This document shows positions 18,313 to 27,783 of a stretch of 64,000 nucleotides of DNA, in pieces. Both the position numbers and the translations under genes were made by a program. Source of the DNA: Thiomicrorhabdus sp033238645. Lineage in GTDB: Bacteria; Pseudomonadota; Gammaproteobacteria; Thiomicrospirales; Thiomicrospiraceae. The notes under the pieces are model-generated. The model was not told the DNA's origin. It saw only the letters and a program-made list of their open reading frames with translations, and did not search any database. Within the stretch, counting starts at the first letter, position 1. Each line of letters opens with the position of its first letter. The stretch is from NCBI GenBank assembly GCA_033238645.1, contig BQXR01000004.1:62001-126000 (forward strand). The letters are read 5' to 3'.

Positions 18313-19695
18313 CTATATACGATTTGTCTGCTCTAATAACGTAAAGATATTCTCAGCTAAATCATCTGAGACTTGTGACCACTGAAACTGCCAACGCCAA
18401 TTACCGTCAGGTACACCAGGAATATTCATTCTGTGTGATGAGTCCAACATCAAAAAATCCTGCATCGGAACAATAACGCGCTGAGCAACACTGTCTAACG
18501 CAGCAACAACCAAAGGCCAAGGCATGTTGGCCTCCAACTGTGTTAGTTTTAACTTCTCATCTACAACAGGTGTTAACTGACCTAAAATCCAGCTCTGAGT
18601 TCCCTCATCTAAACTCTCAAACCAACCAAGCGTTGTGTCATTATCATGAGTTCCGGTATAAGCAACCGAGTGCTCAACCTGCTCATTCAGTGCATGCGGA
18701 TTATCAGGCAGACCATTAAAGCCAAATTGCAAAACAGCCATACCAGGAAGCATAAACTGATTTTTTAGCGCAACCACTTCTTCAGTAATAATCCCTAAAT
18801 CTTCTGCAATCAGAGGTAGATCAGGGAAGTCAGCTTTTAATGCTGCTAAAAGCTCCCCCCCTGGCGCACTTGCCCAGCGGCCATTTATTGCCGTCTCTTC
18901 ACTAGAATCAATCTCCCAAGAAGCCTCTAACCCCCTAAAATGGTCAATTCTGACTAAATCAAACTGACCTAATGCTTCTGCAACACGCTTACGCCACCAA
19001 CTAAAATTATCACTACGCATGGTCTCCCAGTGATAATGAGGATTGCCCCAGCGCTGACCTGTCTCTGAAAAATAATCTGGTGGTACACCTGTTACAACCG
19101 TTGGATTCAAGTTTTCATCTAAACGAAACTGCTGAGGATTTGCCCAAACATCGGCACTATCAAAAGAGACAAAAATTGGCATATCACCAAATAACTGAAT
19201 GCCTTTTTTATTTGCATCCTGCTTTAGCTGGTGCCAAATTTTAGATAAAACATACTGCTGCTTTTTAAGCTGTATTAATTCAATCTTATACTTAGAGGAA
19301 AACGTCTCTAAAGCCTTAGCGTTGCGATTTTTTAATTCAGCAGGCCATTCAGACCAAGAGCGTTTGTTTTGGTGATGACGAATATTTTTGAACAGCACAT
19401 AATCTTCTAACCAGTGAGGCTGATTTTTTAAATACTCACTAAAGCCTTTATCGTCATAAAATGATAGCCAATCGTCTGGTAGCAGTGAAGGATTCAAAGC
19501 AAATGCCGAAAGCGCTTGGTAAGGAGATAGATCATCATGTGGTTCAGTTAAAGGTAACATTTGCCAAATAGATAGCCCTGCCTTGCTCATCCAATCTAAA
19601 AATAACCAAGCCTGCTCATCCAATACGCCAAGTTTTCCATCGCTGTTCGGTAGTGAAGTCGGGTGCAACAGTACGCCAGATTGTCTATTATTCAC
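18313..19695 (-). CDS. malQ: 4-alpha-glucanotransferase (amylomaltase)
   Basis: 460 residues, GH77, a little shorter than most MalQ proteins. Conserved parts are GVLLHPTSLP, WQMLPLTEP, LFGDMPIFVSFDSADVWANP, the nucleophile LVRIDHFRGLEASWEI, IAEDLGIITEEV and YTGTHDNDTTLGW. It disproportionates maltodextrins left by phosphorylase action, so that glucan is recycled. It lies between the GH57 gene and glgB. Confidence 0.93.
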   Translation of the reverse strand: MNNRQSGVLLHPTSLPNSDGKLGVLDEQAWLFLDWMSKAGLSIWQMLPLTEPHDDLSPYQALSAFALNPSLLPDDWLSFYDDKGFSEYLKNQPHWLEDYVLFKNIRHHQNKRSWSEWPAELKNRNAKALETFSSKYKIELIQLKKQQYVLSKIWHQLKQDANKKGIQLFGDMPIFVSFDSADVWANPQQFRLDENLNPTVVTGVPPDYFSETGQRWGNPHYHWETMRSDNFSWWRKRVAEALGQFDLVRIDHFRGLEASWEIDSSEETAINGRWASAPGGELLAALKADFPDLPLIAEDLGIITEEVVALKNQFMLPGMAVLQFGFNGLPDNPHALNEQVEHSVAYTGTHDNDTTLGWFESLDEGTQSWILGQLTPVVDEKLKLTQLEANMPWPLVVAALDSVAQRVIVPMQDFLMLDSSHRMNIPGVPDGNWRWQFQWSQVSDDLAENIFTLLEQTNRI

Positions 19696-19749
19696 GCTGT
19701 AAATCTCAATTTAATTTAGTTACTATTAGTTCAGCTACAAAAAAGCCCA

Positions 19750-21471
19750 TTAGCTACGACGCATTGTGCCCGCATTTTCCATATCGCCACCGCCATAGGA
19801 GATTGGAGCATCTAGGCTTTCAGGTGGTTTTTGACCCAGAATTTCATAAAGCCTCGCCAAATGGCGACGATATAGTCTATCAAAATCCTGAACACTGTCA
19901 GATGGGTTATAACCACCAAACCACCAGAACCAATCAGACCCTTCACAAATACCCAGCTGCACTGATGCTTGTTCAATCTCACTCTCTGATAAACGACCAG
20001 AAGCCATCACTTCATCAAAGCAAAGCTTCGCTTCAACTAAAAGATCCCAACCCCTATTTTTATCTTTCTCACCAATCCACGTTGAGAAAGAGCCATAGAC
20101 CCAGCTCCCTGACTTCAATACGGGAAGATTATGAACCTTTGCCCCCTGCTCAAGTGCCTCAGAAAACGTAGTCATTTGAATACGTGGATGCTGTGTTAAT
20201 TTACAGTAGAGTTCACTTAAGAAAGGAGAAGCATTATCTGGATAATACTCCCAAGCATTTTCTCCATCTAATACGATGGTAACAACATGCTCCTCGACCT
20301 CTTCACCTAAAGAGTTGGCGATATTCTGCATATGGTGAGCAAAATCTTTAGCAGCTGTCTCTGGATGCCAATCTTTATACTGGAAACCGATAAGATCCGA
20401 TAAGCCATCATCTCTGAAAAATATCGTGCAGTCCTGACTACCATGCTGTAGAGGTTGATAGAGTGCTTTTTTGCTATTCATATCATGTAAATCAAATTGT
20501 GATGACTCACACGAGTGACGCCAAACCCCTTCTCCAGAAGCGGTCCATTTAATACCATACTCCTGTAAAAGCCCTACTGCTTCACTACTAACCGCACCTT
20601 CTGACAACCAAACCCCTTTTGGCTTAGTTCCAAAGTACTTTTTATACACATCTAGTCCATGCTCCATATGCCATTTTGAACGGGCATAACCATCAGGATA
20701 ACCCTTATAAGAGGGAGCTGGTGCATCAGGCAGAGCATCTCGCATACTTTCAAAATCAATTAACAGAGGGACTATAGGGTGACCATAAGGTGTCATTGAG
20801 ATTTCAATCTGACCTTGATCCTGCAGAGCGCGATAGCGTGGAATAATCCCACCAACCGCATCTGCCATAATCTCAACTAAAAGACGCTGATCTTCTTTGT
20901 TGAAATGGCTTTTTTTAGCCATCAGCTGCTTAACTCGTTGATCGGTACGTCGTAGACTGACCCCCATCCAAGCTAAGTGATACCAAACAAGTAAATCAAC
21001 AAAATACTGTTTATTGAGATAACTAACACATGTGTTATCAACCCCTTGAGGCGCACCAGTACACTGAATCATATCGACCAACTCGCGAAAATGTGGATGA
21101 ATATTAATCATGGTGGGCGCAAAAGCGCGCTGACAAACCATGACAATTTCTTCACGCAAAGCTTGATCTTTACTAATCGGCACCTCGCCCGAGACTAAGT
21201 TAAGCAATGGATCCTGCATCGCTTCTCCAGACTCTAACCATGCGCGCATCTGCTTCTCATAGTCATCCAACTGCTCCAATAAAACAGGGGCAAAGTTAAC
21301 AACTACCTTAGCTTCAGGACAAGCCTCCAAATGCCAGACCATATCGGCATAGTCTTTTATTGCATGCAAATACACCCATGGCAAACGGTACTTACCATCT
21401 AAACCATCACGATAGTGCGGTTGATGCATATGCCAACATAAAACGACTTTAATTTTTTTTTGTTCACTCAT
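19750..21471 (-). CDS. Glycoside hydrolase family 57 protein (alpha-amylase/glucanotransferase type)
   Basis: 573 residues with GH57 conserved regions: WHMHQPHYRD (region 1), GVWLSEGAVSSEAVGLL (region 3, containing the likely catalytic Glu) and VVTIVLDGENAWEYY (region 4, with the likely acid/base Asp). No signal peptide is seen, so it acts in the cytoplasm. Its position between glgC and malQ suggests a role in glycogen debranching, trimming or branching. GH57 members vary in reaction, so amylase, branching enzyme or amylopullulanase activity cannot be separated by eye. Confidence 0.85.
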   Translation of the reverse strand: MSEQKKIKVVLCWHMHQPHYRDGLDGKYRLPWVYLHAIKDYADMVWHLEACPEAKVVVNFAPVLLEQLDDYEKQMRAWLESGEAMQDPLLNLVSGEVPISKDQALREEIVMVCQRAFAPTMINIHPHFRELVDMIQCTGAPQGVDNTCVSYLNKQYFVDLLVWYHLAWMGVSLRRTDQRVKQLMAKKSHFNKEDQRLLVEIMADAVGGIIPRYRALQDQGQIEISMTPYGHPIVPLLIDFESMRDALPDAPAPSYKGYPDGYARSKWHMEHGLDVYKKYFGTKPKGVWLSEGAVSSEAVGLLQEYGIKWTASGEGVWRHSCESSQFDLHDMNSKKALYQPLQHGSQDCTIFFRDDGLSDLIGFQYKDWHPETAAKDFAHHMQNIANSLGEEVEEHVVTIVLDGENAWEYYPDNASPFLSELYCKLTQHPRIQMTTFSEALEQGAKVHNLPVLKSGSWVYGSFSTWIGEKDKNRGWDLLVEAKLCFDEVMASGRLSESEIEQASVQLGICEGSDWFWWFGGYNPSDSVQDFDRLYRRHLARLYEILGQKPPESLDAPISYGGGDMENAGTMRRS

Positions 21472-21504
21472 TGTATTTATTACTTTTTATTAATTTCTAT
21501 CAGC

Positions 21505-22773
21505 TTAACGCAACAGATGAAGCTTTTGACCCAGCATATCTGGTGTAACCAGAACAATACCGCTATCAGGCTCAATATAAAAACGCTTAGCATCTTCAAC
21601 TGGGTCTTCACCAATAATGGTGCCCTCAGGGATAATCGAACCTTTATCGATTACCGCATTTTGAATACGACAATTTCGTCCTACCTCAACTTGAGGTAAA
21701 AGTACCGTATCTTTAACCAAACTATAACTATGAATTCTTGAACCACTGCCAATCACAGAGCGTTTTATGCGTGCACCAGAGACCAAACAACCACCCGCAA
21801 TCATCGAGTCAATCGCTTCGCCTCGGCGCCCTTCATCATCAAACGTAAAACGAGCAGGGGGGAGCTGTGCTTGATAGGTCCAAATAGGCCACTCATGATC
21901 ATATAAGTTAAGCTCTGGTTCAATTGAGCAAAGGTCCAGGTTCGACTTCCAGAAAGACTCAATTGTTCCTACATCACGCCAATATTCAGGAATTCCTTTA
22001 TCATTCACAAATGGATAAGCCAGTACTTCATAATCTTCAATCACCGAAGGGATAATATCTTTACCAAAATCTCTTGTAGAATTTGGATTATCACTATCTT
22101 CTATTAGCTTCTGAAATAGGAACTCTGTTGAAAAAATATAGATCCCCATCGATGCCAGTGCCATATCTGGATGACCTGGCATGGACTCAGGATCTGCTGG
22201 CTTCTCGGTAAACTTAGTTATTTTCAAGTCAGTATCCACCGACATAACGCCAAAACCAGTCGCTTCCATGCGCGGTACTTCAATACAACCGATCGTAACA
22301 TCGGCACCAGAGGCTTCATGAGCCACTAGCATTTTGCTGTAATCCATTGAGTAGATATGATCCCCACCCAATACCATCACATACTCTGGTGAGTGGCGGC
22401 GCATAATATCTAGGTTCTGATAAAGTGCATCGGCAGTTCCTTTATACCAATCTTTATCAACACGTTGTTGTGCAGGCAACAGCTCAACAAACTCACCCAC
22501 TTCATAACGCATAAAGCTCCACGCTCTTTGAATATGTCTAATAAGTGAGTGCGACTTATACTGTGTTAAAACACCAATTTTGCGAATACCCGAGTTCACA
22601 CAATTTGATAAAACAAAATCGATAATACGGTACTTACCACCAAACGGAACTGCTGGCTTTGCTCGCCACTGAGTCAAGTTCTTTAAACGGCTTCCCTCTC
22701 CACCAGCTAAAACCAATGCTAAAGTTTTACGTGTTAAGTCTGTTGATGTTTTTGTTTCACAGTAATTTTTCAT
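21505..22773 (-). CDS. glgC: Glucose-1-phosphate adenylyltransferase
   Basis: 422 residues, typical of bacterial ADP-glucose pyrophosphorylase. The N-terminal ALVLAGGEGSRLKNLTQWRAKPAVPFGGKYRIIDF and the later GTADALYQN and VLGGDHIYSMDY motifs are intact, and a C-terminal beta-helix follows. It commits glucose 1-phosphate to glycogen and is normally the regulated step. The sequence encoding LPPAR at 21850-21866 contains the C6-TGCTC core; this peptide is conserved in GlgC, so that match may be coincidental. Confidence 0.97.
   Translation of the reverse strand: MKNYCETKTSTDLTRKTLALVLAGGEGSRLKNLTQWRAKPAVPFGGKYRIIDFVLSNCVNSGIRKIGVLTQYKSHSLIRHIQRAWSFMRYEVGEFVELLPAQQRVDKDWYKGTADALYQNLDIMRRHSPEYVMVLGGDHIYSMDYSKMLVAHEASGADVTIGCIEVPRMEATGFGVMSVDTDLKITKFTEKPADPESMPGHPDMALASMGIYIFSTEFLFQKLIEDSDNPNSTRDFGKDIIPSVIEDYEVLAYPFVNDKGIPEYWRDVGTIESFWKSNLDLCSIEPELNLYDHEWPIWTYQAQLPPARFTFDDEGRRGEAIDSMIAGGCLVSGARIKRSVIGSGSRIHSYSLVKDTVLLPQVEVGRNCRIQNAVIDKGSIIPEGTIIGEDPVEDAKRFYIEPDSGIVLVTPDMLGQKLHLLR
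21852..21862 (-). repeat. C-tract element core inside glgC (C6-TGCTC)
   Basis: On the minus strand the sense codons for Pro-Pro-Ala read CCCCCCTGCTC. The encoded residues are conserved in the family, so this copy may be chance. Confidence 0.35.
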
Positions 22774-22825
22774 TCAGCTTCCATCCCACAATCAGTTTTA
22801 AATTAAACACTCATATAAAGTAGTA

Positions 22826-23941
22826 TTAATAAGCTCTATTTTGAGCCTGCCACATAATAAAATTTTGATGCATCGCCCCTCTTAAACCTAGGGTTTCATC
22901 GGTTACTAAATAGACGGGCATATTAGCAACCACTCTAGACATACGCCCTTTTTCCAAAAAGGCTTTTTGGAAAACAGGCTTCTGCATCCAGTTAATCAAC
23001 TTACCTGCAATGCCGCCAGCAAGATACACCCCTTGCGGCGCATTCCACACTAGAGCAACAGCCCCAACAAAAGCCCCATAAATCGTAACAAACTCAGTTA
23101 ATGCCATCACGGCAACGGGATCACCTTGCTCAGCAGCCTGATATATTTCAACAGCGCTTAGTGCATCAGGCTTATGCTCAACTAGCTTATCAGCAATAAG
23201 CGAACCCAAAGAGTCCTTTTGCGTATTATAGTAGTGGTTTTTATAAACATTTGTTAAATCCTCACACGAATAGGTAGTGGGACAATCAAAAACTTGAAAA
23301 AATTGATAGAGTGTCTCTAAGCCAGGGCCTGACAGAACACGCTCATAAGAGACATGTTCCCACTGCTTCCACAACCAAGTTAAAAGATACTGCTGAGTCT
23401 CTGAGATAGGGGCAAAGTCAAAATGTCCACCTTCTGAACCAATAGGCCGATAACACTCACCATTAAAGAAGACTGGCGCTACACCTAATCCGGTTCCTGC
23501 CCCCACAACCAAACGATGACCATTTGATTTCAGGGACTGCTGCTTAGTCACCCCATCAGGCAGATATAGAGGGAAGATATCCTGCTCTGTTAGCATCTCG
23601 ACCCCTAGAGCAGCTGCATAAAAATCATTGACAAAACTGACTGTTTGAATAGAGCAGGCTTGCTCAATTTTTAAAGCGTCCACCACCCAGGGTAGGTTGG
23701 TGAGCTGAACCACCCGACTATCAGTGACAGGCCCTGGCAGACCAAAACAGGCTGATTCAACAAAGGGGGAGTCTAAACCTAAAGAGGATAAAAAAAGGCT
23801 AATAATAGACTCAAGTGAGTCAAATTCATGACAGAGATAACGTTGCTGACCTATCGACCTCATTTCAAAGGAGTCGACATTATAGTCAACCAGCTGAAAA
23901 AGAGCTTTAGTCCCGCCGATATCTCCTGCCAGAAATAACAT
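22826..23941 (-). CDS. glk: Glucokinase
   Basis: 371 residues, about 50 more than E. coli Glk. The N-terminal phosphate loop LAGDIGGTKALFQL, the sugar site SFVNDFYAAALGV, GAGTGLGVAPVF, EGGHFDFAP and SYERVLSGPGLETLY all fit the Glk family (PF02685). It phosphorylates glucose to glucose 6-phosphate, feeding glgC through phosphoglucomutase and capturing glucose from glycogen breakdown. It lies 52 bases upstream of glgC and 40 bases downstream of gmhA. Confidence 0.92.
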   Translation of the reverse strand: MLFLAGDIGGTKALFQLVDYNVDSFEMRSIGQQRYLCHEFDSLESIISLFLSSLGLDSPFVESACFGLPGPVTDSRVVQLTNLPWVVDALKIEQACSIQTVSFVNDFYAAALGVEMLTEQDIFPLYLPDGVTKQQSLKSNGHRLVVGAGTGLGVAPVFFNGECYRPIGSEGGHFDFAPISETQQYLLTWLWKQWEHVSYERVLSGPGLETLYQFFQVFDCPTTYSCEDLTNVYKNHYYNTQKDSLGSLIADKLVEHKPDALSAVEIYQAAEQGDPVAVMALTEFVTIYGAFVGAVALVWNAPQGVYLAGGIAGKLINWMQKPVFQKAFLEKGRMSRVVANMPVYLVTDETLGLRGAMHQNFIMWQAQNRAY

Positions 23942-23981
23942 CTACATCTCCACAAGTTCAATCAATAGACAAAAATTAATA

Positions 23982-24557
23982 TTACAACTCTTTTGAAGCA
24001 TACACCGAGTCCAAGCCTTCACAAATTAAATGACTTAAGAAGCCATGTGCCTCTTGAGCTCGTGCAGTTTCTAAAGTATTTATTTGAAAACAAATATCAG
24101 AAACCTCGCTTAACAGACTTGCCTCTTTGCCAGTCATACTCACTGTAAAACACCCCTTCTGCTTAGCGGCTTTTATCGCATTAACCACATTCAGGCTATT
24201 ACCTGAGGTAGACATGGCGATGACGACATCATTCGCTTGCGCTAAACCCTCTACCTGACGAGAGAACACCGTATCAAAATGGTAGTCATTACTATGAGCT
24301 GTCAGAATAGAGCTATCCGTAGTTAAAGCAATCGAAGCAATCGGTGCTCGATCCTTCACATAACGAACCATCAGTTCAGCTGCCATATGCTGTGCATCAG
24401 CGGCACTACCACCATTACCCAACCAGATTACCTTGCCACCGCCATCAATCGACTCAATTATGTTTTCAACAACGGTTAATATTTTTCTCGATTGATAAAA
24501 AACTGAATCAATCGCCCTTTGATGGGCTTCTACTGCATACACAAAATCGATTTTCAT
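23982..24557 (-). CDS. gmhA: D-sedoheptulose 7-phosphate isomerase
   Basis: 191 residues with a single SIS domain: WLGNGGSAADAQHMAAELMVRY, LTTDSSILTAHSND and MSTSGNSLNVVNAI. It starts the ADP-heptose route for LPS inner core. The paralogue DiaA is an alternative, but direct adjacency to hldE supports GmhA. Its ATG abuts the hldE stop. Confidence 0.92.
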   Translation of the reverse strand: MKIDFVYAVEAHQRAIDSVFYQSRKILTVVENIIESIDGGGKVIWLGNGGSAADAQHMAAELMVRYVKDRAPIASIALTTDSSILTAHSNDYHFDTVFSRQVEGLAQANDVVIAMSTSGNSLNVVNAIKAAKQKGCFTVSMTGKEASLLSEVSDICFQINTLETARAQEAHGFLSHLICEGLDSVYASKEL

Positions 24558-26024
24558 TTAATCTCTCTCCTGCTGAGCTAAAGCTTCTATCTGCTCTGAC
24601 TCTTGAATTTTATTCACTAGATTTGACGTAGAGTAACCCTCCCAAAAAGACAATACCTCAACCTGACCACCATTATCCCAAACACATTTTGAGCCAGCAA
24701 TATCCTCTGGTCTATAGTCGCCACCTTTGACTAATACATCTGGCTTTAACTTACAGATCAAACGCTCAGGCGTCTCTTCATTAAAAGGCACTACCCAGTC
24801 CACACAACTGAGTGCGGACAGTAACTCCATACGCCCATCCAAACCAACAATAGGACGAGTCGGCCCTTTTAATACCTGAACTGACTCATCCGAGTTTACC
24901 GCAACAATTAAGCGTTCGCCTAATTTAGCTGCCTCATTCAAATAGCGTACATGCCCACTGTGTAACAGATCAAAACAACCATTAGTAATCACGACACGCT
25001 CACCATTCTGTTGTGCCAACTGAACAAGCTCAACCAACTCGTTTTCGTTCATTGGTACATAACCTTGGTGACGCATAGAAGCCTTAATCGCCTCATCCAG
25101 CTCTGCTTTAGAAACAGTCGAGGTTCCTACTTTACGCACCACAACACTGGCAGCTTGATTCGCTAGGTGTACGGCATTCTGTAAAGTCATACCCGAAGCA
25201 TAACCTGTCGCCAGCGCGGCCATAACGGTATCGCCGGCCCCCGTCACATCAAATACCTCTTGCGCTTGAGACTGTAACAAATACGGCTGATCTTGTTTTG
25301 ATATCAGCGCCATACCGTGTTCACTGCGAGTAACCAATAGCGCCTCAAGCGAAAGCTCTTCAATTAACTGCTCGCCTTTCTTAACCACATCAGCAGTCTC
25401 GGAAGCAGCCCCAACAATCGCTTCAAACTCGGATTGGTTAGGCTTAATGAGAGTTGCCCCCTTATAGCGGGAGAAATCCAAGCCTTTGGGATCAACCAAC
25501 ACAGGAACCTTAGCTTGTATTGCAGACTCAATCATCTGTTCAACAAACTGCAAACTACCTTTAGCATAATCGGAGATAACCAATGCATCGTAGTTAGCGA
25601 CCTGCTGCTTCACCTTTTCAACCAGTTCCAAAGCAGGTGCTTCTGACATAGGATTTTCAAAATCCATACGGATTAACTGTTGATGATGACTCAAAACTCT
25701 TAACTTACAAATAGTACCGCTATCAGACAACGCCCAACTACAACTGACACCCGCTTGTTCCATTAAGCTTGTTAACTGCTGGCCATATCCATCAACTTGC
25801 CCATCAGCCTCTCGACCAACCACACCCAAAAGGTGTGCCTTTGCACCTAAAGCTGCAATATTCAGTGCAACATTCGCTGCCCCCCCTGCTCGAACTTCCT
25901 TACCCGCAACTTTCACGACAGGAACAGGTGCTTCAGGGGAAATTCGGCCGGCAGTACCCGTCCAATATTGGTCCAACATTACGTCGCCAACTACTAAAAT
26001 ATTAGTGTGAGAAAATTCGTGCAT
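24558..26024 (-). CDS. hldE: Bifunctional heptose-7-phosphate kinase / heptose-1-phosphate adenylyltransferase
   Basis: About 488 residues. The N-terminal ribokinase-like domain has VVGDVMLDQYW, RAGGAANVALNIAALGA and the catalytic FDVTGAGDTVMAALA. The C-terminal nucleotidyltransferase begins near residue 345 with ITNGCFDLLHSGHVRYLNEA, containing the HxGH motif. It makes ADP-heptose with GmhA. A TTG at 26033 is possible, but ATG at 26024 is a more ordinary start. The C7-TGCTC core at 25880-25891 encodes the conserved Arg-Ala-Gly-Gly here. Confidence 0.95.
   Translation of the reverse strand: MHEFSHTNILVVGDVMLDQYWTGTAGRISPEAPVPVVKVAGKEVRAGGAANVALNIAALGAKAHLLGVVGREADGQVDGYGQQLTSLMEQAGVSCSWALSDSGTICKLRVLSHHQQLIRMDFENPMSEAPALELVEKVKQQVANYDALVISDYAKGSLQFVEQMIESAIQAKVPVLVDPKGLDFSRYKGATLIKPNQSEFEAIVGAASETADVVKKGEQLIEELSLEALLVTRSEHGMALISKQDQPYLLQSQAQEVFDVTGAGDTVMAALATGYASGMTLQNAVHLANQAASVVVRKVGTSTVSKAELDEAIKASMRHQGYVPMNENELVELVQLAQQNGERVVITNGCFDLLHSGHVRYLNEAAKLGERLIVAVNSDESVQVLKGPTRPIVGLDGRMELLSALSCVDWVVPFNEETPERLICKLKPDVLVKGGDYRPEDIAGSKCVWDNGGQVEVLSFWEGYSTSNLVNKIQESEQIEALAQQERD
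25880..25891 (+). repeat. C-tract element core inside hldE (C7-TGCTC)
   Basis: C7-TGCTC lies antisense to hldE, opposite the codons for the conserved GG of the ribokinase-type motif. The amino-acid constraint means this copy may be chance. Confidence 0.4.
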
Positions 26025-26092
26025 AGGATTCAATTACCAAAGGATCAAAAATTCGATTAAAATGTGTGCCTAGTTTATCAGGAATGCCACAA

Positions 26093-26767
26093 ATGCACAG
26101 TTCAAAAAGGCTACTTACAACGCTATCTGTCACTATATTTTCGATTAATTTATTGTTTTCTGGGCAAATCCAAGCAAAGCAAGAAAATAATGACCTTATG
26201 TCCTTTGCCATCTTAGGTGCAATCAGCTCTTTTGGCCTTGCTTGCTACCAAGGAAAAGCGCCCTGTACATTAGAGCCCGGTATCGATACCGACAAACTTA
26301 TCTATAGCCTAGATATAGGTGCTGACCGCTCAGCAAAGCAGACTAGCATCGCAATTGGTGCCGACTGGAAGGAGCCTGTTTTTGAGGCAGATAGCTGGAG
26401 TGTTACTGGCCGCTTAGAAGGCCGCTTACACCAATGGTACTCAACTCTTTCTCATGCCAATAATAAGTCAGGTTATATGTTAGGCATAGCACCTGTTTTC
26501 AACTATCAGCCTAGAAATTACTCAATATCAAGTACTGGCCTAGTGCCATTTGCAGAGATGGGAGGTGGCCCTTACCTGATGGACAACATCACCGTTGAAG
26601 ATGAGTACAAATCAACCCAATTCCAGTTTGGAAGCATTTTTGGTTTCGGGGTAAAAAATAAGGATTTGGAACTGACTTATCGCTACCTACATATATCCAA
26701 TGCGGGTATTGAGATGCCAAACCCTGGAACGGATTTCCACAGTATTCACCTTGGTTACCGCTTCTAA
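26093..26767 (+). CDS. pagL: PagL-like lipid A 3-O-deacylase (outer membrane)
   Basis: About 224 residues. I prefer ATG 26093, which has AGGA about 11 bases upstream and begins a clear signal peptide (KRLL followed by a hydrophobic stretch ending near GQIQAKQ). The C-terminal YLHISNAGIEMPNPG and the final aromatic HLGYRF match outer-membrane PagL/acyloxyacyl hydrolase proteins, whose active site is His-x-Ser plus an acidic residue. At the usual Glu position (14 after the His) there is Asp. It probably removes the 3-linked acyl chain of lipid A, which fits its neighbours kdsD, waaA, hldE and gmhA. Divergent from hldE. Confidence 0.8.
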   Translation: MHSSKRLLTTLSVTIFSINLLFSGQIQAKQENNDLMSFAILGAISSFGLACYQGKAPCTLEPGIDTDKLIYSLDIGADRSAKQTSIAIGADWKEPVFEADSWSVTGRLEGRLHQWYSTLSHANNKSGYMLGIAPVFNYQPRNYSISSTGLVPFAEMGGGPYLMDNITVEDEYKSTQFQFGSIFGFGVKNKDLELTYRYLHISNAGIEMPNPGTDFHSIHLGYRF

Positions 26768-26811
26768 AGCAGCAAATAACCCATTTTGAAATAAGATTAA
26801 AAGAGCCCCTT

Positions 26812-27762
26812 ATGTCACAAGCAACACCCGATTATCAAGCCATTGCCAAAGAAGTTTTTGAGATTGAAGCAGAGGCAATCAAGCATCTTAAGACGCAATT
26901 GAATGCCGACTTCAATGGTGCTGTCGAAGCCATTTTAAAAACCAAAGGGCGTGTTGTCATTTGCGGCATGGGTAAATCAGGACTGATAGGCACCAAGATC
27001 ATGGCGACCCTTGCCAGCACAGGAACACCTTGTTTCTTTATGCATCCTGGGGAAGCGTTTCATGGTGACCTAGGCATGGTCTCACCTAATGATATCTTTT
27101 TAGCGCTGTCTAACTCTGGTGAGACAGAAGAGGTTATTCGTCTTCTGCCCTTCCTAAAAGACAACGGTAATATCGTTATTTCAATGACTGGTAATCCAAA
27201 ATCTACACTTGGGAAAAATTCAAACTTTCACTTGAACATTTCGGTACCTAAAGAAGCTTGCCCACATCAGCTAGCACCGACCTCATCCACGACGGCGACT
27301 TTAGTAATGGGCGATGCTCTGGCGGTTGCTTTAATGGATGCACGCGATTTTCAACCACATGAATTTGCCCGCTTCCATCCTGGTGGAAGTCTTGGTAGAA
27401 AGCTATTAACCCGTGTTAAACATGAGATGAAGAGTAAAAATTTACCGCTTATCTCATCTTCTACAGCGATGAAAGATGTCATTCACTCAATGAACGAAGC
27501 ACGCCTAGGGCTATGCATCGTTGATAACGGTAAAGGCATTATCACGGACGGAGATTTACGTCGTCACATGGAAACTGATGCGGCTAACTTTATGAGCTTA
27601 ACGGCAGGTGAAATTATGGGACACAATCCTAAAATGATCTCTTGTGAAGCACGTCTGAATGAAGCTGAAGAGCTAATGAATGAACATAAGATCACCTCTA
27701 TTATTGTTGAAGAGGCTGGTAAAGTGGTTGGCGTTATTCAAATTTATGACTTAAACGGTTAA
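26812..27762 (+). CDS. kdsD: D-arabinose 5-phosphate isomerase (KpsF/GutQ family)
   Basis: 316 residues: an N-terminal SIS domain (ICGMGKSGLIGTKIMATLASTGTP, HPGEAFHGDLGM, ALSNSGETEEV) followed by two CBS domains (about 205-316). It makes arabinose 5-phosphate, the precursor of Kdo. It lies 44 bases after pagL and 21 bases before waaA, which attaches Kdo to lipid A, so the three form an LPS operon. Confidence 0.95.
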   Translation: MSQATPDYQAIAKEVFEIEAEAIKHLKTQLNADFNGAVEAILKTKGRVVICGMGKSGLIGTKIMATLASTGTPCFFMHPGEAFHGDLGMVSPNDIFLALSNSGETEEVIRLLPFLKDNGNIVISMTGNPKSTLGKNSNFHLNISVPKEACPHQLAPTSSTTATLVMGDALAVALMDARDFQPHEFARFHPGGSLGRKLLTRVKHEMKSKNLPLISSSTAMKDVIHSMNEARLGLCIVDNGKGIITDGDLRRHMETDAANFMSLTAGEIMGHNPKMISCEARLNEAEELMNEHKITSIIVEEAGKVVGVIQIYDLNG

Positions 27763-27783
27763 TACAATTAAGCTACTCAGACT

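Noticed and set aside
18854..18866. C7-TGGCGC in malQ as a C-tract element
   Set aside because: The 3' part differs from TGCTC and the codons encode Pro-Gly-Gly; a chance near-match is likely.
26002..26211. 69-codon minus-strand frame opposite the start of pagL
   Set aside because: It overlaps a gene with a clear signal peptide on the other strand, has no recognisable motif and no ribosome site.
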